A stretch of DNA of 64,000 bases from Nautilus pompilius (GCA_018389105.1 JACATO010001068.1:1-64000); one strand, 5' to 3'. Counted from the stretch's first letter, positions 27,701 through 40,936 are shown. Program-made: numbers and translations. Notes: generated by a model not told the origin, from the sequence alone.

Positions 27701-28935
27701 TTAGAAGTTGACGCCATTAATTTTAGAAGAGAAGAAACAAGAGTAATTTATAATCAGCTTCCATCATCTTGGAGTATTTTTGTCCTCAAGAGATGGAGTT
27801 TGACCTCCGTTAGAATCCAGTTGCCCACGGAGCAGAGGCTTTTGTTTACATCCTTTGTTGTAAGATACCATGTTACCGGAAGTGGTGCCGGTGACAAATA
27901 TCCAGGTATTGTAGTATAAAGAGGTAGCCCCTGGTAGGCAACTGGCATTTGCATGGCAGTCATCGCCTTCAGGCTGTTGAAAGTTAGAGAACAGTTTTAA
28001 ACATCGGTCAGATTTACAGCCCGATTCCAATTGTATGTCTATGGAATGGCAGAGAAACTATCATCAATGAAATGTGGTGGTTCATAGATACCTCCGATAA
28101 AGATTCGGCCAACTAACGGGGAAGTAATGAGTCCCTTCTACACCCAGCCGAAAGTTTTGTTACGGTAGCCAATTATTCATTATTGGTTATGTCTATTCTT
28201 CATTCTCTATGTTTGTGAACCACGTACATGGTTCGGTCTCTTTTACCTAATCACCCACGGATTTTCACATCCAGCCATCACATTAATATTGCGAATACTG
28301 GTCAGTAACCGTAGACTTCCTTGGATTTATTTGCAACTGTAGCATTCTTATTTGAACACTGCGCCCGTGGAATATCTTGGTACCTTCCATGCTAACATTT
28401 CGTAGTATCGAGTATAATGGCTCTCTTTCGTAATGATTCAGCCTATAAAATGTCAAACAAGAAGGGAGTCCCTTTTACTGCCTGTTGACTCAGCCAAATT
28501 CAGGTAAGGTTAACGTTAGATTGTCCTCCCTGTTCTGCTGTCTTCTCCCTCGTTAGGTCTGAAATAATTAACTGTTTCTTGAAAGAATATGACGGCCGTT
28601 TTCCTGACACTCTTGCATACCTTGAACAGATCATTAGTGTTGATTAATATTTACATATCTAGATGCATTTACCAGTTAATTTGTTACATCTTGACATCTA
28701 ATCCTTAGAAGTTGACGCCACTAATTTATAGAAGAGAGGAAATAAGAGTAATTTATAATCAGCTTCCATCATCTTGGAGTATTTTTGTCCTTAACAGATG
28801 GACTTTGACCTCGTTAGAATCCAGTTGCCCAAGGAGAAGAGGCTTTTGTATACATACTTTGTTGTAAGATAACATGTTACCTGAAGTGGTGCCGGTGAGA
28901 AATATCCAGGTATTGTAGTATACAGGTAGACACGG
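12749..28935. repeat. Run of sixteen S units
   Basis: Sixteen S monomers, with cores near 12,752, 13,761, 14,765, 15,771, 16,774, 17,784, 18,790, 19,794, 20,804, 21,807, 22,813, 23,819, 24,824, 25,829, 26,829 and 27,837; the core at 28,849 leads into L3. Most are type A; clear type B copies lie near 13,190, 20,225 and 24,255. Hybrids occur at 19,220 (A upstream, B downstream) and 21,240 (B upstream, mixed downstream). Mixed haplotypes within single monomers suggest gene conversion or unequal exchange. Confidence 0.9.
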
Positions 28936-31900
28936 GATGGCAACTGACATTTGCACGGCAGTTATCGTCTGTAGGCTGCTGATCGTTAGACATAACAGCT
29001 TTAACTGCCGTCCCTGCGTCTGTAAGTTCGTCCAACTCAGCGTTTGCGACCATTTGAATTTCCGCGTTCGTAAATCACGTGACTGATGTCGTCACTCCTC
29101 CATTCGTAACTCACCACCGTCTCCCGTGATGTTCCGTCTATTAGTTAACATCTGTCGACTTGACAGAACTTGTTTGTATCTTACAGCCTCCATGTAATGG
29201 CAATAAAAACATCACCCCTATCCTTTGGCAGCTAATGGCTCTCCCCCTTAATAATCCGGCCTACTACCAGTGCAGCAGTTAGTCCCTTCTTCACAGTCAT
29301 TTACTCAGGTAGGGTTAATGGTGGATTTACCTGTCTGTTCTCCTCTCTCTTCCCCTTCGTGTGATCCGAGTCGATCACTGAGCCTGGAATGTATACGAGG
29401 TCCGTATTCTGTAAAACGGTAATTAGTTTTAAATCGATTTTTCCCACATGAGATGTAAATTGAGGATACCATAGAGACCGAGCACATCAGGATGTCTGGA
29501 GCTGGTAAATAGGAAAACTTTGGTATTCGGCCGGAATCCGGGGTCGGCCTCAGGATCTCTCCAAGGTGGCGATCCGCAGTTAATCGGCCCTGAATAAGAG
29601 GGGAAACCTACGGGACTCGGGAGGTAGAGGGAGCGTTCATTTTCTCGGGTACGAAATCTTCAGGCCTCTCCTCGTTCAACAGTAAATCTGGTGACAATTC
29701 CTTATACGCTCTATGTTCTTCACACTCGGAAAATCTCCAATGATTCCGAGCCCCATAAGGCTACATTCGTCTGGACCCGAGAGAATAGTGGTGGGGACAC
29801 GTGTATCCCGCCCACGATCTCTGACCAATCATCTTCGGCCGATACCGCAGACTTATCTCCCCTGGACGTGCGGTAGTTCTGCCAATATGGACCCATCACC
29901 TCCACTAACTGAAGTCTGACAGGAAATAAAATTTACTACCTTATATCTGTTATAGTCGAACTGTTGGCTTTTATTAGTGGCAATAATTTGTAATATCAGT
30001 TCAACATTTTTGGGTTACAATCTTTGTAGGGGAGACGGAGGACATTTTGGATTCCTCTACCGATATTTCTCAAATAACATTGGAATAGCAGTAACTGTCA
30101 GCCATTCTTATCTGGTGAATCAGCTTCTAGTGTTTAAGCTGATAAAGGAATCTGCCTTTCATTACCACATTAATGAAGTATCGGTTATTTTCAGTTTGTT
30201 TTCATCTTTAGCTGTAATATCTTCGAACCCGAATGGAGAACGACTTTCATTTATTCGATATATCCGTTTACCTGTAGCAATGTGTGTACCTGGGTCGGCT
30301 GCTCCTTCAAGAAAACTCGTAGGTAATGCACCTGTACAGATAGCGTTGCCGAGATAATTCCTTTTAGTTCACCAAAGATTTGTCATAACCCTAAACGTTC
30401 TAAAATCCGGATAATTACTTTGTCGGGAATGGTGCCATTCATTTTGGTAGACGTCTGCCTACAGTTAAAACACTCTCTATTATAACTGACGACTGTCCAG
30501 TATAAGGCCCTAATATTGGCTAATATGGACCGATAGTTTTACAGATTAAATTGACACCAGTTGATGGGACGCTTTCCCTTTTAAATTAGGCTAACTTCTA
30601 GGATAAGTACTACAACTAAAACTGAAGAGATTTACAATCTACACAGGAAGGCGGCATCACGGTGATCTAGACTTAAGCTCAATTCAACGACGTCCTGTTT
30701 GAAAATGATGCTTAGCATAACAGCGAAATTTAAATTTATTTTGAAATAACAAACCAGAACAATAATTTCATAGAAGCCAAGCCATATATACATATACACC
30801 AGGTTCTGATCAAAAGATTATAACTTTACTGAAGGCAAGTAACAACACAGACAATGGCCAAAAATAATCTTACGGTAGCCAAGTAGCTTAGCCCTCCGAG
30901 GAAACAATGTAATAATTTCACACAGGAAATACCAGCTAAGGAAACTTGTCAGAAAATGAAAATTACCCAGGAGACAATTACTAACTGTACACGCTGGTTC
31001 AGAAATGATAAATGTGCCGAGGTCGGGTAACTCTACGAAACACCGGTCAGCAGGTGGTCATTTTACAGGGTAGATGCATCACCCAGGACACCGGTTAGCA
31101 GGTGGTTATTTTACAGGGTTGTGCATCACCCAAGACACCGGTCAGCAGGTGATCATATCACAAAAACTCAAATACACGAAACACCGGTCGGCCGGTGGCT
31201 ATTTTACAGGGTTGATGCATCACCCAGGACACCGGTCAGCAGGTGACCATATCACAAAAACTCAAATACACGAAACACCGGTCAGCAGGTGGTCATTTTA
31301 CAGGGTTGATGCATCACCCAGGACACCGGTCAGCAGGTGGTTATTTTACAGGGTTGACGCATCACCCAGGACACCGGTCAGCAGGTGACCATATCACCAA
31401 ACTCAAATACACGAAACACCGGTCAGCAGGTGGTTATTTTACAGGGTTGATGCATCACCCAGGACACCGGTCAGCAGGTGACCATATCACCAAACACCGG
31501 TCAGTAAACAATAATTCTCAAGAGCTCTACCAATATTCTGGACCCAGATCGATGGGTGAATTATCGTTTGCGTTACCTAGGTAACACGTGAACTCGCCGT
31601 TTTCCGGAAAAGTCGATTATATTAATAAATACAAACGGTAGAAAACAGAATGATCGGGTCTGGAAAAGTTTCTTTCATCCGCTACTTTCTCTGTTTGGTA
31701 TAAGTAGAGATTATCAAATCCATGATTTTCCATCTTTTATTCCATCCTTCTCTGATACGATTCATTATTTCTAAATAAAATTAATTATTGAATCCAGTAC
31801 TCCGGTTACTGGATAAGCAGACAGAAAGGGATTGAGAGACAGAGACAGATCTTCGACAGCTGTGACTTTCGATCCAAGAAATGAATGTAGGATGAGTTAG

Positions 31901-32784
31901 GCTTAGGATTAACCCTTGCGGGTCCTATTTAGACTCCGCCGGTGTGCGGTATCAGGGAGAAGAATAGCAGCCAAGGAGAGGCAGGGAGGAAGATCAAACC
32001 AAGAACAGTGGACTGACCAGTCATCAAGGCGGTCCGACCTGGCCAGTCGGGGACTCGGTCATAATGGTTGGCTTCAGTTTGCAAGTAAACAATTTTCACG
32101 TCTTACCCTGAACTCCCTTCCTTTTTACAATTCGATTATTCGAGAGAAGGTCTAAACAGGTCTGTTTGTTGACTCTCTCCATGTTACTGCTGTTCTACGC
32201 CTGAAAAACCATATAATTGGATTATCAAGAAAGAAACATCTCACTGTCCAATTTCACTATAAATGTGAAACATGGATCACCAGAGATACGTATAAAAATA
32301 CTTGAGTCAGCAAACTGGTACAATGTTGGGCTCACATCCGGTTAGAAGAATCCTCTTCATTCCATCCTCATACTTATTACTCTCTGTAAATTCTGCACAC
32401 GATAGGTGTTCGATCTCCGGACGGTGCTTCTGTCTGAAGAACATGACCATTTCCTGTGTCCGGTTCACCGTGACAGACCCCTCCGCTTGTGACTGACTAA
32501 TTTTCAGTCCGCTATCTCTTTATAAATTAGGGGGCTGACCAAACGCATCTCCGTCCTGCAGGGAATCTGTTCTTGTTCCTTAGTCTGTTTTATTTCATTA
32601 CTAACCTTACTAATTGATTGGTAAATTGTTATATCAAGTAATTTACATACACAAGCCAAATTATTAATAAAAAGAGAAACAGAAAAAGGGGTAAATTGTA
32701 TAGACCCACAAAAAATGGGCTATTTATACCGTAAATAAATGGGTCTTGTGGACTCTCCGTTGGTGTCCACGTGTCAACTGACCA
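28936..32784. repeat. L unit, copy 3
   Basis: This copy is collinear with L2, with a mid-length minisatellite (31,039-31,505, about ten full units). At 31,670-31,700 it has 'catccgctactttctctgtttgg', a block shared only with L4 and replaced by a different sequence in L1 and L2. About 16 bp are deleted near 31,855 ('cagatcttcgacagctg'), where L1 and L2 keep 'ctcaaccagtgaac'. Confidence 0.9.
31039..31505. repeat. 48/45-bp minisatellite in L3 (about 10 units)
   Basis: This copy is of intermediate length with the same borders as the other copies. One unit at about 31,181 is altered to 'caccggtcggccggtgg' and one at 31,090 to 'ggttagcagg'. Most units keep ACCGGTCAGCAGGTG exactly. Confidence 0.93.
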
Positions 32785-35700
32785 GAGGCTTTTGTACACA
32801 TACTTTGTTGTAAGATACCATGTTACCAGAAGTGGTGCCGGTGACAAATATCCAGGTATTGTAGTATAAAGAGGTAGCCCCTGGTAGGCAACTGGCATTT
32901 GCACGGCAGTCATCGCCTTCAGGCTGTTGAAAGTTAGAGAACAGTTTTAAACATCGGTCAGATTTCCCGTCCGATTCCAATTGTGCGTATATGGAATGGC
33001 AGAGAAACTATCATCAATGAAATGTGGTGTTTCGTAGATACCTCCGATAAAGATTCGGCCAACTAAGGGGGCAGTAATGGGTCCCTTATTCAGTCGGTTG
33101 AAAGTTTTATTACGGTAGCCAATTATTCAATATTAATTATGTCTATTCGTCAGTCTCTATGTTTGCCAACCACGTGAATGGTTCGGTCTCTTTTACCTAA
33201 TCACCCACTGATCGTCACATCCAGCCATCACATTAATATTCCGAATACTGGTCAGTGCCCGTAGACTTCCTTGGATTTATTTGCATCTGTAGCATTCTTC
33301 TTTGATCACTGCGCCCGTGGAATATCTTGGTACCTTCCATTCTAACATTTCGTAGTATCGAGTATAATGGCTCTCTTTCGTAATGATTCAGCCTATAAAA
33401 TGTCAAACAAGAAAGGAGTCCCTTCTACTGGCTTTTGACTCAGCCATAATCAGGTAAGGTTAACGTTAGATTGTCCTCCCTGTTCTGCTGTCTTCTCCCT
33501 CGTTAGGTCTGAAATAATTAACTGTTTCTGGAAAGAATACGACGGCCGTTTTCCTGACACTCTTGCATACCTTGAACAGATAATTAGTGTTGATTGATAT
33601 TTACATATCTAGATGCAAATACCGGTTAATTTGTTACGTCTTGACATCTAATCCTTAGAAGTTGACGCCATTAATTTACAGAAGAGAGGAAATAAGAGTA
33701 ATTTATAATCAGCTTCCATCATCTTGGAGTAATTTTGCAAACAAGAGATGGAGTTTGACCTCCGTTATAATCCAGTTGCCCGGGAGCAGAGGCTTTTGTA
33801 TACATACTTTGTTGTAAGATACCATGTTACCTGAGGTGGTGCCGGTGACAAATATCCAGGTATTGTAGTTAAAGAGGTAGCCCCTGGTAGGCAACTGGCA
33901 TTTGCACGGCAGTCATCGCCTTCAGGCTGTTGAAAGTTAGAGAACAGTTTTAAACATCGGTCACATTTACAGCCCGATTCCAATAGTGCGTTTATGGAAT
34001 GGCAGAGAAACTATCATCAATGAAATGTGGTGGTTCATAGATACCTCCGATAAAGATTCGGCCAACTAAGGGGACAGTAATGGGTCCCTTCTACACCAAG
34101 CCGAAAGTTTAGTTACGGTAACCAATTATTCAGTATTGGTTATGTCTATTCGTCAGTCTCTATGATTGCGAACCACGTGAATGGTTCGGTCTCTTTTACC
34201 TAATCACCCACTGATCTTCACATCCAGCGCTCTCAGTAATATTCCGAATACTGGTCAGTGCCCGTAGACTTCCTTGGATTTATATGCATCTGTAGCATTC
34301 TTCTTTGATCACTGCGCCCGAAGAATATCTTGGTACTTTCCATGCTAACATTTCGTAGTATCGAGTATAATGGCTCTCTTTCGTAATGATTCAGCCTATA
34401 AAATGACAAACAAGAAGGGAGCCCCTTCTGCTGATTGTTTACTCAGCCATATTCAGGTAAGGTTAACGTTAGATCGTCCTCCCTGTTCTGCTGTCTTCTC
34501 CCTCGTTAGGTCTGAAATAATTAATTGTTTCTGGAAAGAATACGACGGCCGTTTTCCTGACAGTCTTGCATACCTGGAACAGATAATTAGTGTTGATTGA
34601 TATTTACATATCTAGATGCAAATATCGGTTAATTTGTTAATCTTTTCATCTAATCCTTAGAAGTTGAGGCCATTAATTTTTAGAAGAGAAGAAACAAGAG
34701 TTATTTATAATCAGCTTCCATCATCTTGGAGTATTTTTGTCCTCAAGAGATGGGGCTTGAACTCCGTTAGAATCCAGTTGCCCATGCAGCAGAGGCTATT
34801 GTATAATACTTTGTTGTAAGATACCATGTTACCGGAAGTGGTGCCGGTGACAAATATCCAGGTATTGTAGTATAAAGAGGTAGATACGGGTTGGCAACTG
34901 GCATTTGCACGGCAGTCATCGCCTTCAGGCTGTTGAAAGTTAGAGAACAGTTTTAAACATCGGTCAGATTTCCCGTCCGATACCAATAGTGCGTCAAAGG
35001 AATGGTAGAGAAACTATCATCAATGAAATGTGGTGGTTCATAGATACCTCCGATAAAGATTCGGCCAACTAACGGGGCAGTAATGGATCCCTTCTACACC
35101 CAGCCGAAAGTTTTGTTACGGTAGCCAATTATTCATTATTGGTTATGTCTATTCGTCAGTCTCTATGTTTGCCAACCACGTGAATGGTTCGGTCTCTTTT
35201 ACCTAATCACCCACTGATCGTCACATCCAGCCATCACATTAATATTCCGAATACTGGACAGTGCCCGTAGACTTCCTTGGATTTATTTGCATCTGTAGCA
35301 TCCCCACTTTGAAAACTGCGCCCGTGGAATATCTTGGTACCTTCCATGCTAACATTTCGTAGTATCGAGTATAATGGCTCTCTTTCGTAATGATTCAGCC
35401 TATAAAACGTCAAACAAGAAGGAGTCCCTTCTACTGGCTTTTGACTCAGCCATAATCAGGTAAGGTTAACGTTAGATTGTCCTACCAGTTCTGCTGTCTT
35501 CTCCCTCGTTAGGTCTGAAATAATTAACTGTTTCTGGAAAGAATACGACGGCCGTTTTCCTGACACTCTTGCATACCTTGAACAGATAATTAGTGTTGAT
35601 TGATATTTACATATCTAGATGCAAATCGGTTAATTGTTATCTTTTCATCTAATCCTTAGAAGTTGACGCCATTAATTTTTAGAGAGAAGAAACAAGAGTA

Positions 35701-38374
35701 ATTTATAATCAGCTTCCATCATTTTGCAGTGATTTTGCAAACAAGAGATGGAGTTTGACCTCCGTTAGAATCCAGTTGCCATTGGAGAAGAGGCTTTTGT
35801 ATACATACTTTGTTGTAAGATACCATGTTACCGGAAGTGGTGCCGGTGACAAACATCCAGGTATTGTAGTATAAAGAGGTAGCCCCTTGTAGGCAACTGG
35901 CATTTGCACGGCAGTCATCGCCTTCAGGCTGTTGAAAGTTAGAGAACAGTTTTAAACATCGGTCAGATTTCCCGTCCGATTCCAATTGTGCGTCTATGGA
36001 ATGGCATAGAAATTATTAATGAAATGTGGTGGTTCATAGATACCTCCGATAAAGATTCGGCCAACTAACGGGGCAGTAATGGGTCCTTCTACACCCAGCC
36101 GAAAGTTTTGTTACGGTAGCCAATTATTCAATATTAATTATGTCTATTCGTCAGTCTCTATGTTTGCCAACCACGTAAATGGTTCGGTCTCTTTTATCTA
36201 ATCACCCAATGATCGTCACATCCAGCGCTCTCAGTAATATTCCGTATACTGGTCAGTGCCCGTAGACTTTCTTGGATTTATATGCATCTGTAGCATCCCC
36301 ACTTTGAAAACTGCGCCCGAAGAATATCTTGGTACTTTCCATGCTAACATTTCGTAGTATCGAGTATAATGGCTCTCTTTCGTAATGATTCAGCCTATAA
36401 AATGACAAACAAGAAGGGAGCCCCTTCTACTGACTGTTTACTCAGCCATATTCAGGTAAGGTTAACGTTAGATTGTCCTCCCTGTTCTGCTGTCTTCTCC
36501 CTCGTTAGGTCTGAAATAATAATAATGTTTCTGGAAAGAATACGACGGCCGTTTTCCTGACAGTCTTGCATACCTGGAACAGATAATTAGTGTTGATTGA
36601 TATTTACATATCTAGATGCAATATCGGTTAATTTGTTAATCTTTTCATCTAATCCTTAGAAGTTGACGCCATTAATTTACAGAAGAGAGGAAATAAGAGT
36701 AATTTATAATCAGCTTCCATCATCTTGGAGTATTTTTGTCCTCAAGAGATGGAGTTTGACCTCCGTTAGAATCCAGTTGCCCAAGGAGTAGAGGCTTTTG
36801 TAAACATACTTTGTTGTAGGATGTCATGTTACCGGAAGTGGTGCCGGTGATAAACAACCAGGTATTGTAGTATAAAGAGGTAGCCCCTGGTAGACAACTG
36901 GCATTTGCATGGCAGTCATCGCCTTCAGGCTGTTGAAAGTTAGAGAACAGTTTTAAACTTCGGTCAGATTTGCCGTCCGTCACCAATTGTGCGTTTGTGG
37001 AATGGCAGAGAAACTATCATCAATGAAATGTGGTGGTTCATAGATACCTCCGATAAAGATTCGGCCAACTAACGGGGCAGTAATGGGTCCCTTCTACACC
37101 CAGCCGAAAGTTTTATTACGGTAGCCAATTATTCAATATTAATTATGTCTATTCGTCAGTCTCTATGTTTGCCAACCACGTGAATGGTTCGGTCTCTTTT
37201 ACCTAATCACCCACTGATCGTCACATCCAGCCATCACATTAATATTCCGAATACTGGTCAGTGCCCGTAGACTTCCTTGGATTTATTTGCATCTGTAGCA
37301 TTCTTCTTTGATCACTGCGCCCGTGGAATATCTTGGTACCTTCCATTCTAACATTTCGTAGTATCGAGTATAATGGCTCTCTTTCGTAATGATTCAGCCT
37401 ATAAAATGTCAAACAAGAAAGGAGTCCATTCTACTGGCTTTTGACTCAGCCATTATCAGGTAAGGTTAACGTTAGATTGTCCTCCCTGTTCTGCTGTCTT
37501 CTCCCTCGTTAGGTCTGAAATAATTAACTGTTTCTGGAAAGAATACGACGGCCGATTTCCTGACACTCTTGCATACCTTGAACAGATAATTAGTGTTGAT
37601 TGATATTTACATATCTAGATGCAAATACCGGTTAATTTGTAACGTCTTGACATCTAATCCTTAGAAGTTGACGCCATTAATTTACAGAAGAGAGGAAATA
37701 AGAGTAATTTATAATCAGCTTCCATCATCTTGGAGTAATTTTGCAAACAAGAGATGGAGTTTGACCTCCGTTAGAATCCAGTTGCCCGGAGCAGAGGCTT
37801 TTGTATACATACTTTGTTGTAAGATACCATGTTACCTGAAGTGGTGCCGGTGACAAATATCCAGGTATTGTAGGTTAAAGAGGTAGCCCCTGGTAGGCAA
37901 CTGGCATTTGCATGGCAGTCATCGCCTTCAGGCTGTTCAAAGTTAGAGAAAAGTTTTAAACATCGGTCAGATTTCCCGTCCGATACCAATATTGCGTTTA
38001 TGGAATGGCAGAGAAACTATCATCAATGAAATGTGGTGGTTCATAGATACCTCCGATAAAGATTCGGCCAACTAACGGGGCAGTAATGGGTCCCTTCTAC
38101 ACCCAGCCGAAAGTTTTGTTACGGTAGCCAATTATTCATTATTGGTTATGTCTATTCGTCAGTGTCTATGTTTGCGAACCACGTGAATGGTTTGGTCTCT
38201 TTTATCTAATCACCCAATGATCGTCACATCCAGCGCTCTCAGTAATATTCCGAATACTGGTCAGTGCCCGTAGACTTTCTTGGATTTATATGCATCTGTA
38301 GCATTCTTCTTTGATCACTGCGCCCGAAGAATATCTTGGTACTTCCATGCTAACATTTCGTAGTATCGAGTATA

Positions 38375-38605
38375 ATGGCTCTCTTTCGTAATGATTCAGC
38401 CTATAAAATGACAAACAAGAAGGGAGCCCCTTCTACTGACTGTTTACTCAGCCATATTCAGGTAAGGTTAACGTTAGATCGTCCTCCCTGTTCTGCTGTC
38501 TTCTCCCTCGTTAGGTCTGAAATAATTAATTGTTTCTGGAAAGAATACGACGGCCGTTTTCCTGACAGTCTTGCATACCTTGAACAGATAATTAGTGTTG
38601 ATTGA
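38375..38605 (+). other. 76-codon open frame of type B monomers (example copy)
   Basis: It starts with an ATG in good context (A at -3, G at +4) and ends at 'gttgattga'. The same 76 codons are open at 14,341, 19,369, 24,398 and 34,370. In type A monomers the same frame stops after about 27 codons (ctgttgactcag), and other copies carry indels. The product (begins MALFRNDSAYKM) resembles no family I know, has no signal peptide, and could be fortuitous. Around codon 29 it contains a CAG/GTAAGG donor-like site, 53 nt before a pyrimidine-rich TTAG (38,462-38,514). Removing those 53 nt would create an immediate stop, so splicing there would not extend the protein. Confidence 0.2.
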
Positions 38606-38815
38606 TATTTACATATCTAGATGCAAATATCGGTTAATTTGTTAATCTTTTCATCTAATCCTTAGAAGTTGACGCCATTAATTTTTAGAAGAGAAGAAAC
38701 AAGAGTAATTTATAATCAGCTTCCATCATCTTGGAGTATTTTTGTCCTCAAGAGATGGGGCTTGAACTCCGTTAGAATCCAGTTGCCCACGGAGCAGAGG
38801 CTTTTGTATACATAC

Positions 38816-38935
38816 TTTGTTGTGAGATACCATGTTACCAGAAGTGGTGCCGGTAACAAATATCCAGGTATTGTAGTATAAAGAGGTAGACACGGGATGG
38901 CAACTGGCATTTGCATGGCAGTCATCGCCTTCAGG
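38816..38935 (-). other. Array core: exon-like segment on the minus strand (example copy)
   Basis: This is one example of the most conserved block of S and L. On the minus strand it is preceded by a branch-point-like ctaac, then 'tttcaacag' (3' splice-like), and followed by gtatgtatac (5' splice-like). The enclosed segment is 120 nt and open in one frame. Similar copies occur in every unit (31 in the window). However, cores next to L units, and the one near 15,850, are 118 nt, which changes frame. A few copies lose a splice signal: the acceptor near 15,907 and 19,936, the donor near 15,786 and 21,828. The 88-codon open frames spanning it start at TTG, not ATG. It could be an internal exon, a decayed exon or chance. 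Confidence 0.3.
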
Positions 38936-40936
38936 CTGTTGAAAGTTAGAGAACAGTTTTAAACATCGGTCAGATTTCCCGTCCGATACCAATAGTGCGT
39001 TTATGGAATGGCAGAGAAACTATCATCAATGAAATGTGGTGGTTCGTAGATACCTCCGATAAAGATTCGGCCAACTAACGGGGCAGTAATGGGTCCCTTA
39101 TTCAGTCGGTTGAAAGTTTTATTACGGTAGCCAATTATTCAATATTAATTATGTCTATTCGTCAGTCTCTATGTTTGCCAACCACGTGAATGGTTCGGTC
39201 TCTTTTACCTAATCACCCACTGATCGTCACATCCAGCCATCACATTAATATTCCGAATACTGGTCAGTGCCCGTAGACTTCCTTGGATTTATTTGCATCT
39301 GTAGCATTCTTCTTTGATCACTGCGCCCGTGGAATATCTTGGTACCTTCCATGCTAACATTTCGTAGTATCGAGTATAATGGCTCTCTTTCGTAATGATT
39401 CAGCCTATAAAATGTCAAACAAGAAGGAGATCCCTTCTACTGGCTTTTGACTCAGCCATTATCAGGTAAGGTTAACGTTAGATTGTCCTCCCTGTTCTGC
39501 TGTCTTCTCCCTCGTTAGGTCTGAAATAATTAACTGTTTCTGGAAAGAATACGACGGCCGATTTCCTGACACTCTTGCATACCTTGAACAGATAATTAGT
39601 GTTGATTGATATTTACATATCTAGATGCAAATACCGGTTAATTTGTAACGTCTTGACATCTAATCCTTAGAAGTTGACGCCATTAATTTTTAGAAGAGAA
39701 GAAACAAGAGTAATTTATAATCAGCTTCCATCACCTTGGAGTATTTTTGTCCTCAAGAGATGGAGTTTGACCTCCGTTAGAATCCAGTTGCCCACGGAGC
39801 AGAGGCTTTTGTATACATACTTTGTTGTAAGATACCATGTTACAAGAAGTGGTGCCGGTGACAAATATCCAGGTATTGTAGTATACAGGTAGACACGGGA
39901 TGGCAACTGACATTTGCACGGCAGTTATCGTCTGCAGGCTGCTCATCGTTAGACATAACAGTTTTAACTGCCGTCCCTGCGTCTGTAAGTTCGTCCAACT
40001 CAGCGTTTGCGACCATTTGAATTTCCGCGTTCGTAAATCACGTGACTGATGTCGTCACTCCTCCATTCGTAACCCACCACTTTCTCCCGTGATGTTCCGT
40101 CTATTAATTAACATTTTTCGATTTGACAGAACTTGTTTGTATCTTACAGCCTCCATGTAATGGCAATAAAAGCATCACCCCTATCCTTTGGCAGCTAATG
40201 GCTCTCCCCCTTAATAATCCGGCCTACTACCAGTCCAGCAGTTAGTCCCTTCGTCACAGTCATTTACTCAGGTAGGGTTAATGGTGGATTTACCTGTCTG
40301 TTCTTCTCTCTTCCCCTTCGTGTGATCCGAGTCGATCACTGAGCCTGGAATGTATACGAGGTCCGTATTCTGTAAAACGGTAATTAGTTTTAAATCGATT
40401 TTTCCCACCTGAGATGTAAATTGAGGTTACCATAGAGACCGAGCACATCAGGATGTCTGGAGCTGGTAAATAGGAAAACTTTGGTATTCGGCCGGAATCC
40501 GAGGGTCGCTCAGGATCTCTCCAAGATGGCGATCCGCAGTTAATCGGCCCTGAATAAGAGGGGAAACCTACGGGACTCGGGAGGTAGAGGGAGCGTTCAT
40601 TTTCTCGGGTACGAAATCTTCAGGCCTCTCCTCGTTCAACAGTAAATCTGGTGACAATTCCTTATACGCTCTATGTTCTTCACACTCGGAAAATCTCCAA
40701 TGATTCCGAGCCCCATAAGGCTACATTCGTCTGGACCCGAGCGAATAGTGGTGGGGAGACGTGTATCCCGCCCACGATCTCTGACCAATCATCTTCGGCC
40801 GATACCGCAGACTTATCTCCCCTGGACGTGCGCTAGTTCTGCCAATATGGACCCATCACCTCCACTAACTGAAGTCTGACAGGAAATAAAATTTACTACC
40901 TTATATCTGTTATAGTCGAACTGTTGGCTTTTATTA

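Larger units (their letters stand above)
32785..39905. repeat. Run of seven S units in alternating A-B order
   Basis: Cores start near 32,788, 33,792, 34,793, 35,792, 36,792, 37,795 and 38,807; the core at 39,807 leads into L4. By the 'ccatcacattaat' (A) versus 'cgctctcagtaat' (B) block the order is A 33,225, B 34,228, A 35,232, B 36,226, A 37,232, B 38,231, A 39,238. The B copies also share cccgaagaatatc, 'ggagccccttct' and an open 76-codon frame (shifted by an indel in the 36.4-kb copy). This is a regular 2-kb dimer, a higher-order repeat not seen in the sixteen-unit run. Confidence 0.88.

Noticed and set aside
13693-28956. Second set of minus-strand frames in S units (about 60-70 codons, ending KILQDDGS)
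   Set aside because: They overlap the 88-codon frames in another register. Both are open only because the copies are so alike. No start or motif favours them.
16643-39892. Plus-strand frames of about 70 codons in S units (MTPLIFRREETRVIYNQ...)
   Set aside because: They are shadows over the core block, opposite the minus-strand frame, with many copies shifted. No independent support.
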